Assembly (NCBI GenBank): GCA_963677085.2
Contig: CAXXFH010000006.1
Location: 620,001-684,000, forward strand
Direction of reading: 5' to 3'
Source: G963677085 sp963677085
GTDB taxonomy: Bacteria; Planctomycetota; Planctomycetia; Pirellulales; Thermoguttaceae
DNA length: 64,000 nucleotides
Part shown: positions 35,905 to 45,467 of the stretch, piece after piece
Numbering within the stretch: position 1 is the stretch's first letter
How the letters are laid out: the number at the start of each line of letters is the position of its first letter
The notes under the pieces: generated by a model
What the model saw: only the letters and a program-made list of their open reading frames with translations
Databases searched by the model: none
Told to the model about the DNA's origin: nothing
Translations under genes and position numbers: made by a program

Positions 35905-36244
35905 TTTTCGGGTGCATCCAGGCACCCCTCGCCACAAAGCCACGACCGCTGGTCGCGCCGAGGGCATCGAAACCGCGGGTCGCGCCACGGCGACCACGCA
36001 CCCTGGGCTTTGTTGTTCAACTGCTTCGCAGTAGCCATCGGGTTTCTCGTTCCCATATTTCGCGTGGGGAACCAGAGGGCATTGCTAGCATTACCCTGCC
36101 AGCTTGGGGTTCTTCGCCGAATTTCCGTTTGCCCTCGGGGGCGATGCGCGTATCATCTTATGCGAGTGTCTGCCCGTATTGCGGCAATACGTTGGGAGCG
36201 GAGTACCCACGCGATCCGGGAAGTGAACCGCGCGGAAGACCGAG
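35905..36244. other. 340-base spacer with palindromes
   Basis: Contains a P2 palindrome (CGACCGCTGGTCG at 35943-35955) and a P5 palindrome (CGTTCCCATATTTCGCGTGG continuing to 36073). No gene is supported. Confidence 0.6.
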
Positions 36245-38443
36245 ATGGACGAAATCGCACTGGCCTTCGTTTGGCATCAGCATCAACCCTACTATCCCAA
36301 TGATGTTTCGGGCGAGAATCCCATGCCCTGGGTCCGTCTGCACGGTACCAAGGACTACTGGGGTATGGCTATGCATCTGAAGGAAGTGCCCGAGGTGCAT
36401 GCTACGATCAATCTCGTTCCTAGTCTGCTCAAGCAGTTGATGGCTTACGCCGAGGAAGGCCATCACGACACGCACCTTCGCGTGTCGCGTTTGCCGGCCG
36501 ACGGCTTTTCGGAAGACGACCTGTATTACTTGCTCGACAACTTCTTCATGGTCCATCCGGATCAAATGATTCGGCCGTATCGCCGCTACTTCGAGTTGTA
36601 CAAGAAGCGAGGGATGGGAGTCGACACGGCCGAGCGTGCCAAGAAACGCTTCAATCGGCGCGACATCGTCGACCTGCAAGTTTGGGCCAACTTGGTTTGG
36701 ATTCATCCGTTGGCGTTTCATCGCGACAAGGACCTGGCAGAACTGCGCAGCAAAGGCCGCCACTATACCGAGAAAGAAAAACAATGGCTATTGGACAAGC
36801 AGTTGGAGCTTCTCGGGGAGATCATCCCTTTGCACCGCGAGTTGCAGCGGCGCGGCCAGGTGGAGTTGACCACCACGCCGTTTTATCATCCGATTCTGCC
36901 GTTGCTTTGGGATAAACGGCTGGCTCGTCAAGCGATGCCCGAGGTGGCCTTGCCCGAGCACTTGGAAAGCTATCGCAAAGACATCCGCGACCACGTGCGC
37001 CGGGCGGTGGAGATGCACCGGAAGTTGTTCGGCTTGAAGCCGCGGGGAATGTGGCCTTCGGAAGGGTCGGTCTGCCAGGGCATGATTCCGGCGATTGCCG
37101 AGGCCGGCATCCACTGGATCGCCACCGACGAGGAGATCTTGGCCGGTTCGACCGACGGTCACGTATCGCGCGACAACCAGGGCCATCTGCGGCATCCCGA
37201 GTTGCTTTATCGTCCCTGGAGCGTGGAAGAACAAGGGCACGGCTTGCAGATCATCTTCCGCGACCATGCCATGAGCGACCAGATCGGGTTCCACTATCAG
37301 CGGCAGGAGGCCAAGCAGGCGGTCGACGATTTCGTCGGACGCGTCGAGGCAATCGGCCGCGCGACCGCAGGCAAGATGCACGGCCGGCCTACGCTGGTGA
37401 GCATCATCCTCGACGGCGAGAACTGTTGGGAGTATTATCCCGGCGGCGGCGTGGAGTTTCTCCGTACCATGTATCACCGCTTGACAAAGCATCCGAAGAT
37501 CAAACCGGTTCGCGTCTGCGACTATTTGGAAGAGCATCCTGCAACCGACCGCATCGGCCGGCTGTTTCCCGGCAGTTGGATCCAGCACAATTTCGCCATT
37601 TGGATCGGGCATCCCGAGTGCAATCGGGCTTGGGACTTGCTGCACGAAACGCGACATTTCTTCAACAAACATTTACGGGCGAAAACCAAGTCGGCCGAAC
37701 AGATTGCCGCCGCACGCGAGGAACTGTACATCGCCGAAGGCAGCGACTGGTTTTGGTGGTTCGGCGACGATCATACCAGCGCACAAGACAACCTTTTCGA
37801 TCGGTTGTTTCGCACCCACCTGCAAAACGTGTATCGGCAGCTCGGCGAGCAACCTCCGCCCGAGTTGGCGAAGCCCATCAGTCGAGTGCATAAGCACCTG
37901 CGGCTCTTCAGCGATCCGACCAGCCTGTTGAACGTGAAAGTCGACGGGCGGCGGACCTATTTCGAGTGGCTTAACGCCGGGCACTATGCCGAGCAGGGTG
38001 GTCGGGGTACGATGGCCATGGCCGATCGGCGGTTGGTGTCAGACTTGTACTTCGGGTTCGACGAAGACTGCCTGCTGTTGCGGTTAGATGCCCGGGACGG
38101 CGTGTGGCGGGAGCAATTGGCCGAAGTTGATATGCTTCGCGTGGTTTTCGTACAGCCTGAGGAGTTTGAACTGCTGGTTTCCCATCCCACGTGGCGTGAA
38201 CCGATCTTCCAGCTTTACCACCGCGACGTGCCGGTAGCCGAGTCGCGAGTTCGCGTGGCGGCCGATCTGCTGTTCGAGCTGTCGATTCCACTGCGTAGCT
38301 TGGCGGTGGCCAGCGAAGATCCGATCGGTTTCTACGTGGAACTGTTACGAGAGGAGAAATGTGTTCAGCGGATGCCACACGAGGGAGCGATCGAAACGGG
38401 CGTGCCCTCGCCTGATTTCGAACTGATTATGTGGCAGGCGTAG
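36245..38443 (+). CDS. GH57 alpha-amylase / glucan hydrolase-like protein
   Basis: 732 residues, glycoside hydrolase family 57. It would cut or rearrange alpha-glucans in the cytoplasm (no signal peptide). The conserved opening LAFVWHQHQPYY is at the N-terminus, the nucleophile glutamate in GMWPSEGSV (about residue 264) and the acid aspartate in IILDGENCWEYYPGG (about 388). The C-terminal third is an extra beta domain. A second, distinct GH57 enzyme lies at 39807. Exact specificity (amylase, branching or transferase) cannot be told from this. Confidence 0.9.
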   Translation: MDEIALAFVWHQHQPYYPNDVSGENPMPWVRLHGTKDYWGMAMHLKEVPEVHATINLVPSLLKQLMAYAEEGHHDTHLRVSRLPADGFSEDDLYYLLDNFFMVHPDQMIRPYRRYFELYKKRGMGVDTAERAKKRFNRRDIVDLQVWANLVWIHPLAFHRDKDLAELRSKGRHYTEKEKQWLLDKQLELLGEIIPLHRELQRRGQVELTTTPFYHPILPLLWDKRLARQAMPEVALPEHLESYRKDIRDHVRRAVEMHRKLFGLKPRGMWPSEGSVCQGMIPAIAEAGIHWIATDEEILAGSTDGHVSRDNQGHLRHPELLYRPWSVEEQGHGLQIIFRDHAMSDQIGFHYQRQEAKQAVDDFVGRVEAIGRATAGKMHGRPTLVSIILDGENCWEYYPGGGVEFLRTMYHRLTKHPKIKPVRVCDYLEEHPATDRIGRLFPGSWIQHNFAIWIGHPECNRAWDLLHETRHFFNKHLRAKTKSAEQIAAAREELYIAEGSDWFWWFGDDHTSAQDNLFDRLFRTHLQNVYRQLGEQPPPELAKPISRVHKHLRLFSDPTSLLNVKVDGRRTYFEWLNAGHYAEQGGRGTMAMADRRLVSDLYFGFDEDCLLLRLDARDGVWREQLAEVDMLRVVFVQPEEFELLVSHPTWREPIFQLYHRDVPVAESRVRVAADLLFELSIPLRSLAVASEDPIGFYVELLREEKCVQRMPHEGAIETGVPSPDFELIMWQA

Positions 38444-38557
38444 GAAAAAGCGGAGAGCAGAAAGCTGAAAGCGGAGAATGGGATGGCGAAGCCGCGAGCG
38501 GCTACACACTGAAGACTGGCCATCGAAAACAGATAACTGACAACTGATAACTCCAAC
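38444..38557. repeat. composite spacer: purine heptads - palindrome P4 - CA-rich heptads
   Basis: Units GGAGAGC, AGAAAGC, TGAAAGC follow the stop; the palindrome AGCCGCGAGCGGCT is at 38490-38503; units AGATAAC, TGACAAC, TGATAAC run into the ATG at 38558. Same design as 5053-5149. Confidence 0.75.
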
Positions 38558-39598
38558 ATGCCCGATTTGCGAAAAGATCCAATCATTGGCCGTTGGGTGA
38601 TCGTTGCCCCGAGTCGGGCGCAGCGGCCGCATGATTTTGATACCACGCCGAAACGCCATGCCGGCCGTTTCTGCCCGTTCTGCGAAGGCAACGAAGACAA
38701 AACGCCGGATGAGGTGCTCGCTTACCGTAATGGTAATGCGACGGCCAACGGCAAAGGGTGGCGAGTGCGCGTTGTGCCCAACAAGTTTCCCGCCCTGGAG
38801 ATCGAAGGCGACTTGAACAAACGGGGCGAAGGCATCTACGACATGATGCGCGGCGTGGGGGCTCATGAAGTGATTATCGAGTCGCCCCGCCATCTGGTGA
38901 GTACCTCCGAGCTAACCGACACCGAACTGGGGGAAGTGCTTTGGGCCTACCGCGATCGGCTGGTCGACCTGAAGAAGGACCCTCGTTTTGTATACGGAAT
39001 GCTCTTCAAAAACGTGGGCTTCGCGGCCGGGGCGTCGCTGGAGCATACGCACAGCCAGTTGATCGTGACGCCGATCGTCCCGATCAACGTCTGGGAGGAG
39101 ATGACCGGTTCGCTGGAGTTTTACAACTACCGAGGGCGGTGCGTTTACTGCGACATCATCCAGCAGGAGTTGGCCGGCGAGCAACGGATTGTACTCGATA
39201 CGCCGGAATTTCTGGCTTTGACGCCGTATGCCAGTCGGTTTCCGTTCGAGACTTGGATCCTGCCGAAGCAGCACGCCAGCCACTACGAGCACCTCAGCAA
39301 AGATGAGGCCGACGAGTTGGCTGTCGTCCTGCGGCAGGTGATTTCGCGCATCGAAGCGGCCCTGGACCAGCCGGCATACAACTACATTGTTCACACGGCC
39401 CCCTTTGACACACCGGAGCTTGGCCATTATCACTGGCATATCGAGATTATTCCGAGATTAACGAAAATAGCCGGGTTTGAGTGGGGTACCGGTTTTTACA
39501 TCAATCCCGTGGCGCCGGAGGAAGCGGCTGCCTTCTTGCGGGAGGTTGAATTCGAGGTGTGCGAGTCTGAGGAATTTCCGGCCAGTGAAACTGGATAA
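38558..39598 (+). CDS. galT: galactose-1-phosphate uridylyltransferase family protein
   Basis: 346 residues, normal for GalT. It would transfer UMP between UDP-glucose and a sugar 1-phosphate. Metal-site cysteines are seen in CPFCEGNED and GRCVYCD. The nucleophile region reads EHTHSQLIVTPIVP, with HTHSQ in place of the usual HPHGQ, and the late YHWHIEIIPRL is present. The variant active site is shared with a GalT-like subgroup that may use other sugar 1-phosphates, so the symbol is provisional. Its place between two GH57 genes suggests a role in glucan-derived sugar phosphate metabolism. Confidence 0.85.
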   Translation: MPDLRKDPIIGRWVIVAPSRAQRPHDFDTTPKRHAGRFCPFCEGNEDKTPDEVLAYRNGNATANGKGWRVRVVPNKFPALEIEGDLNKRGEGIYDMMRGVGAHEVIIESPRHLVSTSELTDTELGEVLWAYRDRLVDLKKDPRFVYGMLFKNVGFAAGASLEHTHSQLIVTPIVPINVWEEMTGSLEFYNYRGRCVYCDIIQQELAGEQRIVLDTPEFLALTPYASRFPFETWILPKQHASHYEHLSKDEADELAVVLRQVISRIEAALDQPAYNYIVHTAPFDTPELGHYHWHIEIIPRLTKIAGFEWGTGFYINPVAPEEAAAFLREVEFEVCESEEFPASETG

Positions 39599-39806
39599 TT
39601 TGGGGTGTGATTGCCGATTAAGGAATTGGCTCCGGTCACCCGCGACTTTTAAGGCCGTGTCCCTAAGGGATTTCGGGTGGCCGATCGCGAGAGTAGTGAT
39701 CTCCGATTTCCGCAATCTTTCATGTAGATTCGCTTGCTTTCGTGGTCGCCTGGGCCTCCAAGGATCCTGACCCCCTCCCTCCTCAAGAGAACCTTCCCGA
39801 CGAACC

Positions 39807-41975
39807 ATGCCTAATCCGATTCGACTGATCCTCGCTCTGCACAATCATCAGCCGATTGGCAATTTCGACCACGTTTTTGAGCAGGCCTATCAGGACAGCT
39901 ACCTGCCATTTCTCGACGTCTTCAGTCGCTACGACTCGCTGAAGATCGCGCTGCACACCAGCGGTTCGCTGATGGAGTGGCTCGACACCCAGCACGGCGA
40001 CTACGTCGATCGCTTGGCGGAACTGGTCGCGGCCGGCCGTGTCGAGATTGTCGGTGGACCATTTTTCGAGCCGATCCTGGCCAACATCCCTAGCCGCGAC
40101 CGTATTGGCCAAATCCGGGCCTATACCCGATGGCTGGAAGACCGCCTGGGCGCCAATGTGCGCGGCATGTGGACTCCCGAACGTGTGTGGGAGCAGGCCT
40201 TTGCCCGCGACATGGCCACGGCCGGTATCCAATACACCATCCTCGACGACTTCCACTTCAAGAACGCCGGGTTGGACGAAGACCAACTCCACGGCTACTT
40301 CGTTACCGAAGACGAAGGCCGTTTGGTTTCGGTTTTTCCCGGCAGCGAACGTTTGCGATATCTGATTCCCTTTGGTCAGCCGCAAGAGACGGTCGACTAT
40401 CTGGCCGGCATCGCCGAACGGCACCCCAATTCGGTGGTGATCTTCGGCGACGACGGCGAGAAGTTCGGCACTTGGCCCGACACAAAGAAGCACGTCTACG
40501 ACGACGGCTGGCTGGTACGGTTCTTCGATACCTTGCAGGCCAACCAGGATTGGCTTCAGGTGACTACCCCGGCCGAGGCGTTGGATCACCTCACGCCGGT
40601 CGGCCGCGTATATCTGCCCGACAGCAGCTATCGCGAGATGACCGAATGGGTACTGCCCAGCGAGCGGTTGGAGCAGTTCGAGTGTCTCGCGCACGAGATG
40701 CACGACGACTCTCGCTGGGACCGCCTCAAGCAGTTCATTCGTGGCGGCTATTGGCGCAACTTCCGGGTGAAATATCCCGAATCGAACGAAATGTACGCCC
40801 GCATGATGGCCGTCAGCGGTCGGCTTCAACGGGCTCTGGAAGCGGGGCACGACGGTGAACTCGTCGAACAGGCACGCACTGAACTGTATCGCGGTCAATG
40901 CAATTGTACCTATTGGCATGGTGCCTTCGGAGGCATCTATCTGCCGCATCTGCGCAATGCCGTGTATCGCCATTTAATCGCCGCCGACAACCTGCTCGAT
41001 AAGGTCGAAGGTCGCCAAGGCACGTGGATTGAAGCGGCGGCCGAAGATTTCAATTTCGACGCCCACACCGAAGTTCAATTGGCCAACGACAAGTTGCTGG
41101 CCGTGATGGCACCCCACGAGGGTGGCCGCATGGTGGAACTCGATGTGCGAAGCATCTGTCACAACCTGTTGGCCACTTTGAGCCGCCGTCCCGAGGCCTA
41201 TCACCGCAAGGTGTTGGCCGGCTCGCAAAACGGCAACGGCGATTGTGCCAGCATTCACGACCGCGTGATCTTCAAGCAGGAAGGACTCGACGAGCGGATT
41301 CAGTACGACGGCTACCTGCGGAAGAGTCTGGTCGATCTGTTTTTCGACAACGAAACGTCGATCGAAGCGGTGGCTGCCGGTCGGGCGACCGTCCACGGCG
41401 ATTTCGTCCACGGCGACTACGAAGCCAAGATCCGCCGTAATCCCGACCGAATTCAAGTGCAGATGGTTCGCCAGGGCGACGTGTGGGGGATTCCGGTGCG
41501 AATTACCAAGGGCGTTACCCTTGATGCCGGCAGCTCCACGCTGGAGATTGCCTACCTGCTGGAGAATTTGCCGCAGGATCGGCCGATGCACTTTGCCGTG
41601 GAAATGAATTTCGCCGGCCTGCCTTCCGGAGCCGACGACCGCTACTTCCACGCCGGCCGCGGCGAGCGGCTGGGCCAACTGGGCACCCGACTCGATCTGC
41701 ACGATGCCGACCACCTGGGACTGGTCGACGAATGGCTGGGCATCGGCGTGGCCCTGCGAACGTCGCGCCCAACCCACTTCTGGACCTTCCCGGTCGAGAC
41801 GGTTAGCCAATCGGAGGGCGGTTTCGAGTTGGTTCATCAGTCGGTGGCCGTGCTGCCGCACTGGTTTGTCCAGGGCGACGCTGAGGGCCGCTGGTCGGTG
41901 ACCATGCAAATGGACATCGATACCGCTCGGGCCGAAAGCCGTATGACAGAGCAAATGGCCATGGCGACAGCCTGA
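39807..41975 (+). CDS. GH57 4-alpha-glucanotransferase / amylase with DUF1925-DUF1926-type C-terminus
   Basis: 722 residues. N-terminal GH57 domain: LILALHNHQPIGNFDHVFE, the nucleophile glutamate in MWTPERVWEQ (about residue 122) and the aspartate in VVIFGDDGEKFGTWP. The later RGQCNCTYWHGAFGGIYLPH and the long beta-rich C-terminus match DUF1925/DUF1926 regions found in thermophile-type 4-alpha-glucanotransferases. No signal peptide, so cytoplasmic. With glgA and the other GH57 gene it suggests glycogen turnover. A strong terminator follows. Confidence 0.92.
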   Translation: MPNPIRLILALHNHQPIGNFDHVFEQAYQDSYLPFLDVFSRYDSLKIALHTSGSLMEWLDTQHGDYVDRLAELVAAGRVEIVGGPFFEPILANIPSRDRIGQIRAYTRWLEDRLGANVRGMWTPERVWEQAFARDMATAGIQYTILDDFHFKNAGLDEDQLHGYFVTEDEGRLVSVFPGSERLRYLIPFGQPQETVDYLAGIAERHPNSVVIFGDDGEKFGTWPDTKKHVYDDGWLVRFFDTLQANQDWLQVTTPAEALDHLTPVGRVYLPDSSYREMTEWVLPSERLEQFECLAHEMHDDSRWDRLKQFIRGGYWRNFRVKYPESNEMYARMMAVSGRLQRALEAGHDGELVEQARTELYRGQCNCTYWHGAFGGIYLPHLRNAVYRHLIAADNLLDKVEGRQGTWIEAAAEDFNFDAHTEVQLANDKLLAVMAPHEGGRMVELDVRSICHNLLATLSRRPEAYHRKVLAGSQNGNGDCASIHDRVIFKQEGLDERIQYDGYLRKSLVDLFFDNETSIEAVAAGRATVHGDFVHGDYEAKIRRNPDRIQVQMVRQGDVWGIPVRITKGVTLDAGSSTLEIAYLLENLPQDRPMHFAVEMNFAGLPSGADDRYFHAGRGERLGQLGTRLDLHDADHLGLVDEWLGIGVALRTSRPTHFWTFPVETVSQSEGGFELVHQSVAVLPHWFVQGDAEGRWSVTMQMDIDTARAESRMTEQMAMATA

Positions 41976-42324
41976 CATCCGACTTCCCCGTCCTGCGGGA
42001 ACCAGGAAAACTAGCCAATAACGGGGGGTGATGCAAATCGCGTCACCCCCCGCTTTTGTTTGGCAGGCTTATGGGCCGTTAGAGGGGGGGCGGTTGGGCG
42101 GTGTGTGTGGATTGGGCATTTTGGGATAGGCTGTCGGCGAAACCTGCCCAATTGAATTAACTTCTCTTTCTGGGAAAACCGACATAATTTACAAGACGTG
42201 GGCAGTCGGCGAGGACCTCGTTTGTGGAATCGGCCCTCGGTTGAGAAGGCTGCCTGTCGGGTATTGTTGCTTCGTTGCCGCGATACACCATGGCCTATTG
42301 ACGATCCGACCAGGAAGCTTTTCG
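41976..42324. other. 349-base spacer with terminator and GT2 leader
   Basis: After the terminator at 42022-42062 a G/T-rich tract (about 42070-42120) and an AT-richer stretch (42150-42195, with CATAAT at 42183) precede the GT2 start. No promoter with good spacing could be fixed and no other repeat family is seen. Confidence 0.5.
42022..42062 (+). terminator. Rho-independent terminator after the GH57 gene
   Basis: A perfect ten-base stem CGGGGGGTGA (42022-42031) / TCACCCCCCG (42043-42052) with an 11-base loop, followed by CTTTTGTTT. It lies 46 bases after the stop at 41975. Confidence 0.9.
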
Positions 42325-43296
42325 GTGCATCGGCTCTCGATTATCATTCCCGTTCTGGACGGGTTCCGGCAGATGGAGGAGACCTTGGTCTCCGTGCTGG
42401 AAAACCGTCCCGACGATTGCCAGATTGTGGTGGTGCTGAACCGGCCCTACGCCGATCCCTACCACCTAACCGACGAGGTGCGCTTTATCCAAGCGCCGCC
42501 GGCCGCGGGTTTGGCCTGTTGCGCAAATCTGGGACTCTGTGCAGCGCGGGCACCGATTGTCCACCTGTTGGTCAGCGGGGCGGCCGTCTGCACCGGTTGG
42601 GCCGACGCCGCATTAGAGCTGTTCGACGATCCCGAAGTGGCTAGCGTGGCCCCGGTGATCCTGCATAACGACGATCCAAATCAAGTCGTGTCGGTCGGGA
42701 TGGGATACTATTCGAGTGGTTCTCCGTATCCGCTGGCTGCCGGAACCGAGATCTTGGACGTCGAAAAGCTCCAGGCTGCCGTTTGTGGCCCGGATGCGAT
42801 GGCCGGTTTTTATCGCCGCACGGCCTTGCAGCACGTCGAAGGTTTTACCGAGGAGGTGGGCGACCGCTTCGCCGGGTTGGATGCCGGCTTAGCCTTGTGC
42901 CTTTGCGGGTATCGTTGTGAACTGTTGCCCGACTATCCCGTCTTCGCCACGCCCGAAATGCTCTGCCGTGCCGGGGCGATGCGATCCGGCCTGTATGCCG
43001 AGCGTCTCTTCTGGCGTTGGGCACCTCAGTACGGTTGGGCTCGATCGTTGCTGAGCCATGGGTTGCAAGTGTTCGGCGAAAGTTGTGCGTGTGTGGCGCG
43101 TCCGAGCAACCTCTTACGGCTCGGCGGCCGACTGCTCGGCAGTCTTCAGCGAGGGGCCTATTATCGGCATTGGGACGCCTGCGAAGAACGCAAAATTCGC
43201 GAAAGTGAAGCGACCATTCCTTGCCCGCATTTCGACACCGCCACTATACGATCTGCGCACAGTGACGACCCCGTCGATGTCCGCAGGGCCGCGTAG
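42325..43296 (+). CDS. GT2-like glycosyltransferase, degenerate active site
   Basis: 323 residues from the GTG at 42325, chosen for AGGAAG eight bases upstream and the conserved strand LSIIIPVLDGFRQMEETLVS right after it. The fold pattern is GT-A/GT2, but where a DxD metal site is expected the sequence reads HLLVSGAAVCTGW, and the first-loop aspartate region reads VVVLNRPYADPY. It may be inactive, or use another site. It follows the glucan genes but behind a terminator, so it is probably a separate unit. Confidence 0.75.
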   Translation: MHRLSIIIPVLDGFRQMEETLVSVLENRPDDCQIVVVLNRPYADPYHLTDEVRFIQAPPAAGLACCANLGLCAARAPIVHLLVSGAAVCTGWADAALELFDDPEVASVAPVILHNDDPNQVVSVGMGYYSSGSPYPLAAGTEILDVEKLQAAVCGPDAMAGFYRRTALQHVEGFTEEVGDRFAGLDAGLALCLCGYRCELLPDYPVFATPEMLCRAGAMRSGLYAERLFWRWAPQYGWARSLLSHGLQVFGESCACVARPSNLLRLGGRLLGSLQRGAYYRHWDACEERKIRESEATIPCPHFDTATIRSAHSDDPVDVRRAA

Positions 43297-43322
43297 GGAT
43301 AGGGGCCAGGTCGTTTACGACT

Positions 43323-43345
43323 CACTGGCTGCTTATCAGCCAGTG
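43323..43345. repeat. P1 palindrome, long-loop form
   Basis: Stem CACTGGCT / AGCCAGTG (the second arm ends at 43345) with GCTTATC between. It lies between the convergent GT2 and Kef-type genes. Confidence 0.8.
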
Positions 43346-43402
43346 CCCAGCACGGCCATACAAGCTGCCCGTGCACGATCTTATGTCTGAGGCTTGAGTA
43401 CG

Positions 43403-45058
43403 TCAGGCATCGTCCTTCGCCTGGGCTTCATGCACAATCTGCTGGCAGAGTTCCACCATTGTGGCCGAGGTCTTTGCCTCTTCGCTGACGACCGTGTCGG
43501 CTCCGGCACGCTTCAGCGCCGATTGACTGCCCTGGTAACGGCAACGTACCAGCAGCGGAACCCGGGGGTTCAGCCCGCGAACGGTTTTGGCAATCTGCAG
43601 GCCATCGCCGTCGTTGGGAACCGTTACCACGACAAGCGACGAGTGGGCCAGATCGGCATGCTGCCAGACATCGGGATCGCTGGCGTCGCCGGCCGTCGTG
43701 CGAAAACCGGCCTGGGCGAACGGATGCAGGTTAACCGAGCTGAGGTCGACGCAACAGACGTCCAGTCCCGTGGCCTCCAGGGCCGAGGCAATATTGCGAC
43801 CGATCATGCCGAGGCCCACCACGATCGCGCGGCGCGTGGCACCGGGCAACAACTGAATCTGTTCTTCCTGGTCGAGATGCCCAACCGCGGCATGCATCGC
43901 CAGCCCTAGTCCCCATTTGAGCAACTGGGGTGTAATTACTAGAGTTCCTAGGGCAAGAAGCAACACGCGGTTGTAGTCGGCTTGCGAAACCACACCGGCA
44001 AGCAACCCTTCGGAAAGCAGCACGAAAGCGAACTCGCCGAGTTGGGCCAACCCAACGCCCATTCCCAGTGCCGCCCGCCAACTCAAGCCGACTAATCGCA
44101 ACGCGACCGCGGCCGCCAGCGATTTCAGAAGCAGGATGACGACGAAGGCCACGGTCAGCAGCAGTGGTTCTTCTAGGAAGAGATGCGGTCGCAGCAGCGT
44201 TCCGAGGCTGATAAAGAACACGGCAGCAAACGTTTCGCGATAGGGCAATACCAGTGCGTCGATCTGCTTCGTTAGCCGGTTGCCACTGAGGATCAGTCCC
44301 GCGGCGAAGGCGCCCAGGGCCGGAGGGAGCCCGGCCGAATAGGCCGCCAGGCTGGCCCCGCTGAGTACCGTTAACGCAAACAAGACGACGAGTTCCGTGC
44401 TTCGCATTTTTGCCAGCACGGGAGCCGCCCAACGCACGGTGAGGGCTCGCAAGAGGGGAACCGCCAGTACGAAGGCCAGTGACTTGATCGCTAGCACCGT
44501 GCCGGCCACCAGCAGCGACTGTTCGCCGGTGCCGGTTAACAGCGGAACGACCAACATCAGCGGCACCAAGGCCACGTCTTGGAAGAGGAGAATGGCAATC
44601 GCCCGGCGTCCGTGGGGCGTGGTGGTTTGGCCCCATTCGGTCAAGGCCCGAAATACCAAGACCGTCGAGCTGAAGGCAATGGCCGCCCCGAACAACACGG
44701 CCGGGCCGAGCGGCACGGCGAACCACAGATAGACGGCCGCCGTGGGGACGGCCACCAAAAGCATTTGTACGAGGCCACCCAGCAGGGCGAAGCGACTCAG
44801 CCGGGCCAGTTCGTCGATGGAAAACTCGATTCCGATAGCGAACAACAACAGCAGGGCGCCGGCTTGGGCGAGGTACTCCAGTTCGTGGCTATGTTGCGAG
44901 ACGAGCCCCAGGCCGCCTTGCCCGATCAGGCCACCGACGACCAGGTAGCCGACCAGCATCGAGACCCCCAATCGCTTGCAGGCCAAGCCCGAGAGCAATC
45001 CGGCACCGAGGACGATCAGCAGGTCGCGGACAAGTTGTTCGACAATGGGCGTATCCAT
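43403..45058 (-). CDS. Kef/CPA2-type cation:proton antiporter with TrkA-N domain
   Basis: 551 residues from the ATG at 45058 (GGAA just upstream); an ATG at 45082 adds eight residues. The first ~390 residues are a multi-pass Na+/H+ exchanger domain of the CPA2 family (for example LLLFAIGIEFSIDELARL and GAAIAFSSTVLVFRALTEWG). The C-terminal ~150 residues are a TrkA-N/RCK nucleotide-binding domain (AIVVGLGMIGRNIA, with GxGxxG). It would exchange K+ or Na+ for H+ across the cytoplasmic membrane, gated by a nucleotide. No KefF/KefG ancillary gene is near. Confidence 0.92.
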   Translation of the reverse strand: MDTPIVEQLVRDLLIVLGAGLLSGLACKRLGVSMLVGYLVVGGLIGQGGLGLVSQHSHELEYLAQAGALLLLFAIGIEFSIDELARLSRFALLGGLVQMLLVAVPTAAVYLWFAVPLGPAVLFGAAIAFSSTVLVFRALTEWGQTTTPHGRRAIAILLFQDVALVPLMLVVPLLTGTGEQSLLVAGTVLAIKSLAFVLAVPLLRALTVRWAAPVLAKMRSTELVVLFALTVLSGASLAAYSAGLPPALGAFAAGLILSGNRLTKQIDALVLPYRETFAAVFFISLGTLLRPHLFLEEPLLLTVAFVVILLLKSLAAAVALRLVGLSWRAALGMGVGLAQLGEFAFVLLSEGLLAGVVSQADYNRVLLLALGTLVITPQLLKWGLGLAMHAAVGHLDQEEQIQLLPGATRRAIVVGLGMIGRNIASALEATGLDVCCVDLSSVNLHPFAQAGFRTTAGDASDPDVWQHADLAHSSLVVVTVPNDGDGLQIAKTVRGLNPRVPLLVRCRYQGSQSALKRAGADTVVSEEAKTSATMVELCQQIVHEAQAKDDA

Positions 45059-45082
45059 GATTGTTCCAAGGGTATCGCCCAT

Positions 45083-45467
45083 GGTGGCAAAAGAAAAGCC
45101 CCGTGCCCGTGTCGCAGCGAGCGACGAGCGAGATATTTATTGATGCTTGCATCGAAAATGATCCGCTTCGGAAAGCCGAGCGTCTGGAAACCTAGGTTCC
45201 CGTTGGTCGCCTTCCGCGCATCAACTATGCAAGCGTCAATGGCCCGCCGTGAACACACGGTGGGGTGGGCGACGCGGCCGACTTTTCCCCGGCAACTCGC
45301 AACCCGGGAGGTGCAGCATGGTTCACAAAAAGTCGCGACCGCTGGTCGCGCCGGATATTACCCACAGAGCTTGGGTACCACTGGCTGCTCATCAGCCAGT
45401 GGCGAACAGGGGCCTATGAGCTGCCCGTGGCACCCTTCAATCGAAAACTGTGAAAACTTACAGCGCA
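45083..45467. other. 385-base spacer with R2, P2 and P1 repeats
   Basis: Holds R2 copy b (45137-45240), a perfect P2 palindrome CGCGACCGCTGGTCGCG (45334-45350) and a P1 palindrome (45379-45401). No gene is supported. Confidence 0.65.
45137..45240 (-). mobile_element. R2 MITE-like repeat, copy b
   Basis: 104 bases, inverted relative to copy a. The ends are TTATTGATGCTTGCAT and TATGCAAGCGTCAAT. The core reads TTCCCGTTGGTCGCC on the plus strand. About eight changes separate it from copy a over the central 80 bases. Confidence 0.7.

Noticed and set aside
42150..42195. Promoter with CATAAT before the GT2 gene
   Set aside because: No -35 hexamer lies at a usual spacing, so the match is too weak to report.
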